Below, piece after piece: positions 1 to 6,184 of a stretch of DNA of 7,370 nt. The position numbers and the translations under genes were made by a program. The DNA comes from CAZXMB01 sp964641715 (GTDB lineage Bacteria; Desulfobacterota; BSN033; UBA1163), in assembly GCA_964641715.1 (NCBI GenBank), contig CAZXMB010000147.1, positions 1 through 7,370 of the forward strand, given 5' to 3'. Each line of letters begins with the position of its first letter. The first letter of the stretch is position 1. The notes beneath the pieces were generated by a model. It was not told the DNA's origin and searched no databases. It saw only the letters and a list, made by a program, of their open reading frames with translations.

Positions 1-21
1 CCCCCCTTTAGTAAAGGGGGG
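1..21. repeat. Perfect 10-bp inverted repeat at the window edge
   Basis: Positions 1-10 (CCCCCCTTTA) and 12-21 (TAAAGGGGGG) are exact reverse complements around a single G at 11. The core would have to open to form an RNA or DNA hairpin loop, leaving a GC-rich stem of about 8-9 bp. Similar C-run/TTTA/TAAA/G-run palindromes are, from memory, common dispersed elements in intergenic DNA of Desulfobacterota-like genomes, but copy number cannot be judged here because the window has only one copy. It lies about 185 nt downstream of livF and might also act as a late terminator. Its position at base 1 fits an assembly that broke at a repeat. Confidence 0.6.
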
Positions 22-114
22 ATTTGGAAATGTATTTTCAACTTTATTCAATTAGATTCTTACACATTGAAATCTGAGAATTTATCTCTAACATTATCAA
101 AAGAATCATGAAGA

Positions 115-147
115 AACCTTCCCTCCCCATGAAAGGGTGGAGGGGTT
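115..147 (-). terminator. Weak candidate terminator hairpin downstream of livF
   Basis: Arms 115-127 and 135-147 can pair around a 7-nt loop, and the stem falls about 60 nt past the livF stop. In the minus-strand transcript the pairing is imperfect: two A-C mismatches, one A-A mismatch and one G-U pair. It is followed only by a moderately U-rich stretch (UUUCUU). It is the best terminator candidate visible after the liv operon, but the evidence is thin. The rest of positions 1-205 shows no coding potential that I can support. Confidence 0.25.
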
Positions 148-205
148 AACTAATTGAAATTTCAAATATTTTTGTTTAGGTTTTTGCTGAAGGCACCTTG
201 GGCAA

Positions 206-910
206 TCACAACCCTAAAAAGGCCTTTTGGATGGTTTCGGTGTCGAGAAGGTCTTTACCCGTTCCCTCCTGGATGGTCCGGCCGGTTTGAAGGACGTAGC
301 CACGGTCGGATAACTCAAGGGCTTCTCGAACCTTTTGTTCAACAAGGAGAATCGTCTTCCCTGACTCTTTCAATTTGGCGACCGCCTCGAGCATCTCATC
401 CACCAATTTGGGCATCAGACCTAAAGAAGGCTCATCGAGCATAAGAAGTTTCGGGTTGGACATCAATCCCCTGCCAATGGCGAGCATCTGCTGCTCTCCA
501 CCGCTGAGGGTTCCTCCTTGCTGGAGACTTCTCTCAGCCAGTCGTGGGAAGAGGTGATAAATATACTCCAGGTTCTTTTTTACCTCCTCAATATCATTAA
601 TGACATAAGCCCCCAATTCCAAATTTTCCTCAACCGTGAGGGGACCAAAGATTAAACGCGCCTCCGGGACGTAGGTGATTCCCTTTCGAACGATATCCGC
701 TGTCGAAAGGCGAGAGATCTCCTGATCCTCAAACCGGATCGATCCCCGAGAGGGATGGAGGGCGCCAGCGACCGTCTTGAGAAGAGTTGATTTCCCTGCA
801 CCATTTGCACCGACCACAGAGACCAGTTCTCCGTGATTCACTTCAAGGGAGACGTTGTGAATGACGGGGAAGCCACTGTATCGAACTTCAATCTCAGATA
901 CCCTTAGCAT
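206..910 (-). CDS. livF: Liv-type ABC importer ATP-binding protein LivF
   Basis: A 234-residue cytoplasmic ATPase, the usual LivF length, expected to pair with LivG and power the LivH/LivM permease. Visible motifs in order are Walker A GANGAGKST (34-42), the LivF-type stretch YVPEARLIF (80-88) with Glu rather than Gln at the Q-loop position, the canonical signature LSGGEQQ (135-141), Walker B LLMLDE (155-160), and VEQ near 190-192, where LivF proteins carry Gln in place of the H-loop His. Its ATG lies inside the end of livG (17-nt overlap), with a GGGGGAT Shine-Dalgarno-like stretch just upstream, so translation is probably coupled. It is the last gene of the operon. The family assignment is strong. 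The transported substrate (branched-chain amino acids or other small amide or amino-acid compounds) is inferred only from family. Confidence 0.95.
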   Translation of the reverse strand: MLRVSEIEVRYSGFPVIHNVSLEVNHGELVSVVGANGAGKSTLLKTVAGALHPSRGSIRFEDQEISRLSTADIVRKGITYVPEARLIFGPLTVEENLELGAYVINDIEEVKKNLEYIYHLFPRLAERSLQQGGTLSGGEQQMLAIGRGLMSNPKLLMLDEPSLGLMPKLVDEMLEAVAKLKESGKTILLVEQKVREALELSDRGYVLQTGRTIQEGTGKDLLDTETIQKAFLGL

Positions 911-1622
911 ACTTATCCCCCAGATAGGCTCTGATCACACGTTCATTCTTCACAATATCCTTAGGCAATCCTTCTGCAATTTTTTCACCGCCATCGAGAA
1001 CGATGACCCGTTGGGAGATGGGCATGACCACCTCCATGACATGCTCGATGAGAAAGAGGGTAATCTTCTTTTTTCTGTGGATCTTTTTCAAAAGATCGAC
1101 CATCTCTTCAGTCTCTTTTGGATTGAGGCCGGAGGCCACTTCATCCAGCATCAGAAGTTCGGGTTGAGTGGCTAACGCCATTGCCAGGCCTACTTTCTTC
1201 TGACTGGCAACAGGCAATTCATTAAGATGATAAGTTTTCAAACTATCCAATCCCATGAAGCCCAAAATCGCTGCCGCCTCCACTTTTGCAAGATGGCGAT
1301 CATCGGCCCTGCAAAAGGCACCGACCATCACATTTTCAAGGACCGTCATTCCAGCGGTGACCTTCATGATCTGAAAGGTTCGGCCTATCCCTGCCCTTGC
1401 GGTTTGGTGTGCCGGCCAGCCTGTGATTTCCTTTCCATTAAAAAGGACCTTTCCACTTGTAGGCTTATAATAACCAGCAATACAGTTAAACAATGTGGTT
1501 TTGCCTGCCCCATTGGGGCCTATGAGACCAACCATCTCTCCTTCGCTCAGGTTAAAGGAAATATCAGCGTTGGCTACGACCCCTCCGAATTCCTTAACAA
1601 GATTTTTGACCTCCAGTAACAT
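894..1622 (-). CDS. livG: Liv-type ABC importer ATP-binding protein LivG
   Basis: A 242-residue ATPase, slightly short of E. coli LivG. Walker A GPNGAGKTT is at 35-43, the Q-loop RTFQ ends at Q84, Walker B LLMLDE is at 156-161, the D-loop SGLNP at 164-168 and the H-loop His at 194 (LIEHVM). The ABC signature is degenerate: where LivG proteins usually read LSxGQQ, this one has LPVASQKK (136-143), lacking the Ser and Gly that contact the gamma-phosphate of the opposite site. LivF has an intact signature, so the predicted heterodimer would have one canonical and one degenerate ATP site. Similar signature-poor LivG proteins exist in my recollection, so this looks like a subfamily trait, not a lesion; the reading frame is intact. 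It starts 10 nt after the livM stop, with AAGGG as a close ribosome-binding site. Confidence 0.94.
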   Translation of the reverse strand: MLLEVKNLVKEFGGVVANADISFNLSEGEMVGLIGPNGAGKTTLFNCIAGYYKPTSGKVLFNGKEITGWPAHQTARAGIGRTFQIMKVTAGMTVLENVMVGAFCRADDRHLAKVEAAAILGFMGLDSLKTYHLNELPVASQKKVGLAMALATQPELLMLDEVASGLNPKETEEMVDLLKKIHRKKKITLFLIEHVMEVVMPISQRVIVLDGGEKIAEGLPKDIVKNERVIRAYLGDKYAKGI

Positions 1623-1632
1623 CGCCCTTGTG

Positions 1633-2631
1633 TTATCCCCTTCCCTTCACCCTTTCAATGATACCCCAGATTCCTTTTGGCTCCCGAGCAGCGATGATCA
1701 TGATAATTAAAGAATAAACCATAAAATCAATGCCGTAACGACCCCCTATAAGGGCCAGCCAAGCTCCCAGATACATATCCAGAGGGATTAAAATTGCTGC
1801 ACCAATGATAGGTCCCCACATCGAACCAGCTCCACCTACCAAAACGGTCATGGCAATCAAGATAGATAGGTCTAAAGGCATAACCAGATCGGGATCAATA
1901 TATAGATAATAGACAGCCAAAAAGCTGCCTCCCACTCCACCAAGCCCTCCGGTAATGGTATAGGTCTTCACTTTTGTCCAAGTGACATTAATTCCCAGGC
2001 TTGCTGCGGCCTCCTCATTATCCCTAACAGCCTGGAGCTGATAGCCCAGCTTCGACTTCCTGAACCAATTCATAAATAAAAGTTGGGTGATAAAAAGAAA
2101 AAAGACGAAGTAGTGATAATAGATGTTAGATGGAAACTGCATATGAACGAAGTCAGCTGTGGCTTTTACTGGTATTTCTACACCCCGTGCCCCTCCTGTC
2201 CAATCCCAGAAAATGAAAAGTTCCTTCCAAACCAGGGCGACGCAGAGGGTGGCAATGGCAAAATAATGACCCTTCAGACGGAACATAGGGTAGGCCACGC
2301 CAAAGGACTCGAATGCAGCGATGATCATACCTATTGGAACGGTAATCCAGAAAGGCGTATTCCACCAGACCATCATGAGTGCCGTCGCATAAGCTCCAAA
2401 CCCAACGTTTTTAGCCTGTCCGAGATCTACCTGGCCTCCATAGCCGCCTATGAGGTTCCACCCAATGCCAAACAAGGCAAAGAGGAGAAATTTAATCATC
2501 ACTATTCTGCTATAAGCCTGTTCGACAATTAAAGGGAAGATGAGGATAATCACAATAAAAATAAGTAGACCGATTCTTTCAAACCGGTGATAGTCTCTAA
2601 ACGAAAAAATATCTTTTATGACCTGCCACAT
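1633..2631 (-). CDS. livM: Liv-type ABC importer permease LivM
   Basis: A 332-residue, very hydrophobic inner-membrane permease that pairs with LivH to form the channel. Many hydrophobic segments are visible. The conserved N-half motif appears as GYGGQVDLGQAKNVGFGAY (63-81), where most LivM proteins have SLGHAAFFGIGAY, so Ser and His are replaced by Asp and Gln and a Lys is added. The cytoplasmic EAA-like coupling loop that docks on the ATPases is at 196-215 (GYQLQAVRDNEEAAASLGIN). The C-terminal VGGAGSMWGPIIGA stretch (265-278) is typical. I chose the ATG at 2631, one base past the livH stop (TAA-C-ATG), which gives coupled translation. A GTG at 2652 would add seven residues and overlap livH by 20 nt. 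Neither start has a convincing Shine-Dalgarno site, so the start is uncertain although the product is not. Confidence 0.92.
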   Translation of the reverse strand: MWQVIKDIFSFRDYHRFERIGLLIFIVIILIFPLIVEQAYSRIVMIKFLLFALFGIGWNLIGGYGGQVDLGQAKNVGFGAYATALMMVWWNTPFWITVPIGMIIAAFESFGVAYPMFRLKGHYFAIATLCVALVWKELFIFWDWTGGARGVEIPVKATADFVHMQFPSNIYYHYFVFFLFITQLLFMNWFRKSKLGYQLQAVRDNEEAAASLGINVTWTKVKTYTITGGLGGVGGSFLAVYYLYIDPDLVMPLDLSILIAMTVLVGGAGSMWGPIIGAAILIPLDMYLGAWLALIGGRYGIDFMVYSLIIMIIAAREPKGIWGIIERVKGRG

Positions 2632-2632
2632 G

Positions 2633-3490
2633 TTACCAACCGAAAAAGCCACGAGGTCTAAGCACGACTGCTAAGAAATAAGCGATATAAACGAAAGTGA
2701 ACTTCAATTCACTTAGATAATGCCCACCGATGACCTGTATCAGACCAATAATCAAACCCGCAATAAAGGTTCCCAAAATACTTCCAAATCCGCCTAAGGC
2801 GACAATAGCAAAGGCGATCAAAATGAAAAGCATTCCTACTGTGGGAGTAATATAGTAAAAGTGGGCAAGGAGGCCTCCAGCTATCCCTACCGTGGCACCA
2901 CCAACCCCCCAAGCTAAGGCATTCATCTTTTCCGTATCGATACCCATATATCGGGCAGCCTCCGCATCGATAGAAGTGGCCTTCAAAGCCCTTCCCAATT
3001 TTGTCCGATTTATCATCCAATAGACGAATGCAAATAACAGTAGGCAAAGTCCTGCCGAGACAACCTTGCTTACATCAAGCGTTATCCATCCCAGGGAGAG
3101 AGTCTTTCCTACCAGAATTCCTTTTTTTATGGAACGAACATCCGGGCCAAAGATAAGCATGAACAGGTAGCGGAGAAATAGCATCAATCCAAAGGTCCCA
3201 AAGAGTTGCGCAACCATGGGACCGCGAAGAATATACTGAACGAGGAAGCGATAACTAACAATACCAAGGAAAAAGCCGACCAAGGCTGCAAAGGGGAGGG
3301 AGAAAAGGGGGTCAAGGGGAAGATAAGTCGATATGAGTAGGGCAACATACATTCCTATCATCATGAATTCCCCATGGGCGAAATTCACAATGTTCATCAC
3401 CCCGAAGATAAGGGCCAAGCCCAAAGAAATAAAGGCAAAGATAAGGCCCATCAAAATGCCATAGATTATTAGCTGTGTTGCTAATTCCAT
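2633..3490 (-). CDS. livH: Liv-type ABC importer permease LivH
   Basis: A 285-residue integral membrane permease of typical LivH length with about eight hydrophobic segments. The family hallmark FGVMNIVNFAHGEF sits at 29-42. The EAA-like loop contacting the ATPases runs around 166-184 (GRALKATSIDAEAARYMGI), and ALGGFGSILGTFIAG (231-245) precedes the last membrane segments. The ATG at 3490 has GAGG 5 nt upstream. It is the first gene after the 100-nt spacer below livK and is followed by livM one base after its stop, so it opens the membrane part of the operon. The intervening hairpin (3518-3561) probably keeps its expression below that of the binding protein. Motif content is canonical and nothing is missing. 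Confidence 0.95.
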   Translation of the reverse strand: MELATQLIIYGILMGLIFAFISLGLALIFGVMNIVNFAHGEFMMIGMYVALLISTYLPLDPLFSLPFAALVGFFLGIVSYRFLVQYILRGPMVAQLFGTFGLMLFLRYLFMLIFGPDVRSIKKGILVGKTLSLGWITLDVSKVVSAGLCLLLFAFVYWMINRTKLGRALKATSIDAEAARYMGIDTEKMNALAWGVGGATVGIAGGLLAHFYYITPTVGMLFILIAFAIVALGGFGSILGTFIAGLIIGLIQVIGGHYLSELKFTFVYIAYFLAVVLRPRGFFGW

Positions 3491-3517
3491 CTTCGCCTCG
3501 CACCGTTTAAATATCAG

Positions 3518-3561
3518 AAGCGAGCAGCAGAGCGAAATTATCCTCTCTCCGCTGCTCGCTT
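3518..3561 (-). promoter_or_regulatory. Intercistronic hairpin between livK and livH
   Basis: Arms 3518-3528 and 3551-3561 are perfectly complementary over 11 bp (AAGCGAGCAGC with GCTGCTCGCTT). After one mismatch the inner bases AGAG-type and CTCT-type can extend the stem by a few pairs around an A/T-rich loop. In the liv transcript it forms about 30 nt after the livK stop and is not followed by a U-run, so a simple terminator is unlikely. Hairpins in this position of binding-protein operons are known to shield the upstream message from 3' exonucleases or cause partial termination, giving more binding protein than permease. That role is inferred here. The hairpin itself is seen directly. Confidence 0.65.
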
Positions 3562-3590
3562 TATGAATGCCTCTCGGAGACTAACCCTTT

Positions 3591-4772
3591 TCACTTCCAG
3601 CCCGGAAAGGGGAAGATTAGCTTGCTTGTTGCAAATTCAAAGGGATAGATGATATGCAACTTTCCGCCCGGATATCCCTGATACTGGTTGATGACCCCAG
3701 AACCCAGCTCATTCTGTTGCGTATCGCCCGGAAAAGGGGAACCAAATTTTACGCCTTTCCAGGGCATGATCAACTCTTTCGCTGGAATATTAAGTTCATT
3801 CAGCGCTTTTTGAATCGCCTTCGGGTCAGTAGATTTCGCATTGTTTAAGGCGTGGGCCCAAACCTGGACACCCACAAAATCCCTTGCTGAACTTCCGGAG
3901 AAATCGTATCCCGCCATTTTCTTGTACATCTCATTAATTTTACCTGCTACCGGTTTCACCTTCGATAATTCAGGCGAGAAGAGGTCACGGGTTAAAATAC
4001 CGTTCACATCTGCTCCAAGGGTTTTATAAAAATCAGCCTCCACAAATCCAGCATCCTGTCCCCAAATCAGATGAGGCACAGCTTTCATCTCCTTGAGGGT
4101 TTTGATGAAAAGGATGGCATCTGCCACATAGGGGGCGAACAGAAAGGTAGGAGCTTTAGAGGCGATCATTCTCCTCGTCTCACTCGTCAGATCTGTTGCC
4201 TTATGAGGGTATTTAATAGACTCCGAAATCTTCCATCCTTTTTCCTTAGCGAATTTCTCAATTTCTGCCAACGANNNNNNNNNNNNNNNNNNNNNNNNNN
4301 NNNNNNNNNNNNNNNNNNNNNNNNNNNNNNNNNNNNNNNNNNNNNNNNNNNNNNNNNNNNNNNNNNNNNNNNNNTCCGCTTCCACAGAGGCTGTCTTGGT
4401 GACCGCGCTCTGGTAAGCGCCCAACAGACCTACAACCTTCTCATCCTCTATTAGCCTTTTCGCCTGATCAGCGCCCCATCCTGGATCTCCACGGGAGTCT
4501 GCAAAAATTAGTTTAATCTTGGCTCCACCTAAATTTGGAATTCCTTCCCACTTAGCGATCGAGATATCCAGATCAGGATATTTTTTGTTGACGATATCCG
4601 CAGCCAGTTCTGCCCCTTCTTTCAGGCTTTTTCCTGTAGGTGCGAGAGGTCCGGAGAGGGGAAGAATCACCCCGATCTTAACTTCCTTTTGACCAACAGA
4701 GGGCGTGGGGAAAAAGACAAGAAGAGATAAAATGAACACAAATGATAATGTTAACAATCTTTTACTTTTCAT
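3591..4772 (-). CDS. livK: Periplasmic substrate-binding protein of the Liv-type importer (internal assembly gap)
   Basis: An extracytoplasmic type I solute-binding protein (Peripla_BP_6-like). From the ATG at 4772 it begins with K-S-K-R, then a hydrophobic stretch (about 6-21) and a likely signal-peptidase site after SVG (25-27); there is no lipobox Cys. The mature start KEVKIGVILPLSGPLAPTG (29-47) is the classical LivK-type opening. Later stretches such as ATDLTSE, DAILF, GQDAGFVE, SARDF and LIMPWKGVKF match the subfamily I recall. The start at 4772 has AGGAGGG six bases upstream; the TTG at 4790 lies upstream of that Shine-Dalgarno site and would include it as codons, so it is rejected. 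Residues 133-166 are unknown because of 100 Ns; both flanks read in the same frame, so one gene is intact on either side. True length is probably longer than the apparent 393 residues. The ligand cannot be told from sequence. Confidence 0.93.
   Translation of the reverse strand: MKSKRLLTLSFVFILSLLVFFPTPSVGQKEVKIGVILPLSGPLAPTGKSLKEGAELAADIVNKKYPDLDISIAKWEGIPNLGGAKIKLIFADSRGDPGWGADQAKRLIEDEKVVGLLGAYQSAVTKTASVEAXXXXXXXXXXXXXXXXXXXXXXXXXXXXXXXXXXSLAEIEKFAKEKGWKISESIKYPHKATDLTSETRRMIASKAPTFLFAPYVADAILFIKTLKEMKAVPHLIWGQDAGFVEADFYKTLGADVNGILTRDLFSPELSKVKPVAGKINEMYKKMAGYDFSGSSARDFVGVQVWAHALNNAKSTDPKAIQKALNELNIPAKELIMPWKGVKFGSPFPGDTQQNELGSGVINQYQGYPGGKLHIIYPFEFATSKLIFPFPGWK
4275..4374. other. Scaffold gap of exactly 100 Ns inside livK
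   Basis: Exactly 100 undetermined bases, a conventional placeholder length and not a measured one. It interrupts livK after residue 132; the partial codon GA before the gap fits the Glu expected there in this family. The frame on both sides is consistent with a missing length of 1 mod 3. Relatives usually have some 60-70 residues between the flanking landmarks, so roughly 200 bases may be missing. Confidence 0.95.
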
Positions 4773-4818
4773 AAACTTCCCTCCTTTCAAAAATCAAAAG
4801 AGTTATCCTTTTATTCAT
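4762..4818 (-). other. Possible 18-codon leader ORF upstream of and overlapping livK
   Basis: On the minus strand an ATG at 4818 opens an 18-residue frame (MNKRITLLIFERREVYEK) that ends in TAA at 4762-4764, running out of frame across the livK Shine-Dalgarno site and 11 nt into livK. It is preceded by AAGGAGGTGAT (4827-4817), which complements 11 consecutive bases of the usual 16S 3' end. Spacing from GGAGG to this ATG is only 2 nt, shorter than optimal, so real translation is doubtful. If translated, it would pass ribosomes over the livK start region and could couple or tune binding-protein expression. Alternatively the site is a standby ribosome-binding site with no peptide. The peptide resembles nothing I recognise. 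Confidence 0.25.
4779..4785 (-). promoter_or_regulatory. Shine-Dalgarno site fixing the livK start
   Basis: On the minus strand AGGAGGG lies six bases before the ATG at 4772, an ideal spacing. It decides against the in-frame TTG at 4790, which would translate the site itself as Gly-Gly. Confidence 0.8.
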
Positions 4819-4864
4819 CACCTCCTTCTTTTTTAATTTCCTTTACTTTTTTCAACAGGTTGCC

Positions 4865-4893
4865 ATTTTATCCATTCAAAACAGAGATGTCAA
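4865..4893 (-). promoter_or_regulatory. Sigma-70-type promoter of the liv operon
   Basis: On the minus strand a perfect -35 TTGACA (4893-4888) is separated by 17 bp from TAAAAT (4870-4865, five of six consensus bases). Transcription would start near 4857-4859, giving a leader of about 85 nt before livK. A short dyad CAAC-AG-GTTG (4853-4862) overlaps the predicted start point and could be an operator. This is the strongest promoter-like signal in the window. Confidence 0.75.
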
Positions 4894-4909
4894 TAGTTCA
4901 AATTTTTAG

Positions 4910-4938
4910 TTGCCTTTACTTCCCTTTCTTTGTAATAT
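4910..4938 (+). promoter_or_regulatory. Candidate sigma-70-type promoter of the M20-isomerase-hydrolase operon
   Basis: TTGCCT (4910-4915) and TAATAT (4933-4938) are 17 bp apart, each matching four of six consensus bases. The start point would fall near 4945, leaving a leader of only about 15 nt with GAGG (4951-4954) as ribosome-binding site before the ATG at 4960. It is weaker than the liv promoter and lies back to back with it; the two -35 boxes are 16 bp apart. Confidence 0.4.
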
Positions 4939-4959
4939 GAAACACATCAAGAGGTTGCG

Positions 4960-6159
4960 ATGATGAATTTACATCGGTTTATCAAAAAGAAAGATCTGGT
5001 CAACTTAACCATCCAATTAATTCAGATCCCCACCGAAAACCCGCCGGGCAATGAGAAGAGGGCCATAATCTTTTTAAAACCGATCCTTTTAAAATTGGGG
5101 TTTAAGGTCAAGACCCTCCTCTCTCCAAAGGGGAGATGGAATATCATCGCTGAAAGAAGATGGGGAAAGGGGGGCCGGAGGCTCATCTTCAATGGCCATC
5201 TCGATGTCGTGCCCCCGGGGAATCCTTCCCAATGGAGGCATCCTCCTTTTAAAGGAAGGCTGGAAAGGGGAAGGATCTATGGCCGGGGGGCATCCGATAT
5301 GAAGGGGGGGATTGCTTCCTTTCTCCATGCCATCTCCATGATCAACCGTTCGAAAATCCATCCCGGTCAGGGCGGCCTTCTCCTTCATCTGGTTTCGGAT
5401 GAGGAATCCCATGGACATCAGGGGATGGGATTCCTCAGTCAAAGGGGGGGGATCAAAGGGGATGCGGCCATTGTGGGAGAGCCGACCGACCTCGATCTGG
5501 TAATCGCACAAAAGGGAGCCCTCTGGCTCAGGATCTCGACCTTCGGAAAATCAGCTCACGGTTCAAGACCCCACTCCGGCATCAATGCCATTGAAAAGAT
5601 GATGAACCTGATCGCCCGGCTCAATGCCCTCTCTCTTGAAAAGGAACATCCTCAACTCGGCAGACCCACGATCAATATCGGAAAGATTCAGGGTGGGACC
5701 AAGATCAATATCGTTCCTGATCGATGTGAGATCGAAATGGATCGTAGACTGTTACCTGATGAGAATAAGGAGGGGGTCCTAAGGGAGATCAAAGGGGCCA
5801 TTGAGCCTCTTCAAGCCCTGGATCCCCGGCTCCGGTATCAGATCGAAGAGATCGATTATGCCGAGCCTTCTGAAATTGCTCCGGAGGAGGAGATCGTTCA
5901 AGTAGCGATCGAAGCCTCCGAGGAGGTGAGGGGAGAAAGGCCGGCTGTCAAAGGATTCTCCGGATTTACAGATGCCCGTTTCTATATCAACCAATTCCAT
6001 ATACCGACTCTTATCTTTGGTCCGGGAGGAGTGGACCAATCTCACACGACGGATGAGTCGGTGGAGGTCGACGCTTTAATAAAGGCGGCTGAGATCTATG
6101 CGATGATCATTTTTAACTTTTTATCTGCCCGATCATCCCCCCTATCCCTCCTTGAGTAA
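4960..6159 (+). CDS. M20-family zinc metallohydrolase (ArgE/DapE-type deacylase or peptidase)
   Basis: A 399-residue cytoplasmic hydrolase of the M20 di-zinc family, which cleaves N-acyl or peptide amide bonds of amino-acid derivatives. All expected ligands are visible: H80 in GHLDVVP with catalytic D82, bridging D113 in GRGASDMKGG, catalytic base and ligand pair E148-E149 (DEES), E174 in GEPT, and H362 in SHTTDES. The lid/dimerisation domain sits at about 180-300 with H200 (SAHGSRPHSG). There is no signal peptide. Start ATG at 4960 (or ATG at 4963) follows GAGG. It is first in a three-gene block. Substrate is not decided by these motifs: acetylornithine, succinyl-diaminopimelate, acyl-amino acids or dipeptides are all possible, and catabolic neighbours argue against a purely biosynthetic argE or dapE. 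The gene carries G7 (5304-5310) and G8 (5444-5451) homopolymers in frame. Confidence 0.9.
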   Translation: MMNLHRFIKKKDLVNLTIQLIQIPTENPPGNEKRAIIFLKPILLKLGFKVKTLLSPKGRWNIIAERRWGKGGRRLIFNGHLDVVPPGNPSQWRHPPFKGRLERGRIYGRGASDMKGGIASFLHAISMINRSKIHPGQGGLLLHLVSDEESHGHQGMGFLSQRGGIKGDAAIVGEPTDLDLVIAQKGALWLRISTFGKSAHGSRPHSGINAIEKMMNLIARLNALSLEKEHPQLGRPTINIGKIQGGTKINIVPDRCEIEMDRRLLPDENKEGVLREIKGAIEPLQALDPRLRYQIEEIDYAEPSEIAPEEEIVQVAIEASEEVRGERPAVKGFSGFTDARFYINQFHIPTLIFGPGGVDQSHTTDESVEVDALIKAAEIYAMIIFNFLSARSSPLSLLE

Positions 6160-6172
6160 GAGGGATTTAAAA

Positions 6173-6178
6173 AGGAGG
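6173..6178 (+). promoter_or_regulatory. Shine-Dalgarno site fixing the isomerase start
   Basis: AGGAGG lies six bases before the ATG at 6185, within the 25-nt spacer after the M20 stop codon. It rules out the in-frame TTG at 6152, which would overlap the M20 gene and translate this site. Confidence 0.85.
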
Positions 6179-6184
6179 AAAACG

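Noticed and set aside
154..444. Plus-strand open frame of 96 codons opposite the end of livF
   Set aside because: It lies mostly antisense to livF, which has full ABC motifs, and its translation shows no recognisable domain.
2083..2532. Plus-strand open frame of 149 codons opposite livM
   Set aside because: Antisense shadow of a clear permease gene; low-complexity charged translation with no family features.
2632..2652. GTG start extending livM by seven residues into livH
   Set aside because: No Shine-Dalgarno site ahead of it, and an ATG sits one base after the livH stop; kept only as an alternative.
3518..3561. Hairpin read as an ordinary rho-independent terminator ending a livK-only transcript
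   Set aside because: No U-run follows the stem on the minus strand, and no promoter-like signal is evident before livH in the remaining spacer.
4071..4454. Plus-strand open frame across the N gap
   Set aside because: It depends on reading 100 unknown bases and is antisense to livK.
5161..5180. G-rich stretch as a possible G-quadruplex
   Set aside because: It is coding for a Gly/Arg-rich segment of the M20 protein, and the spacing of G-runs is not a regular four-tract motif.
5089..5511. Minus-strand open frame of 140 codons inside the M20 gene
   Set aside because: The M20 catalytic residues on the other strand explain this DNA; the antisense product is Pro-rich and unrecognisable.
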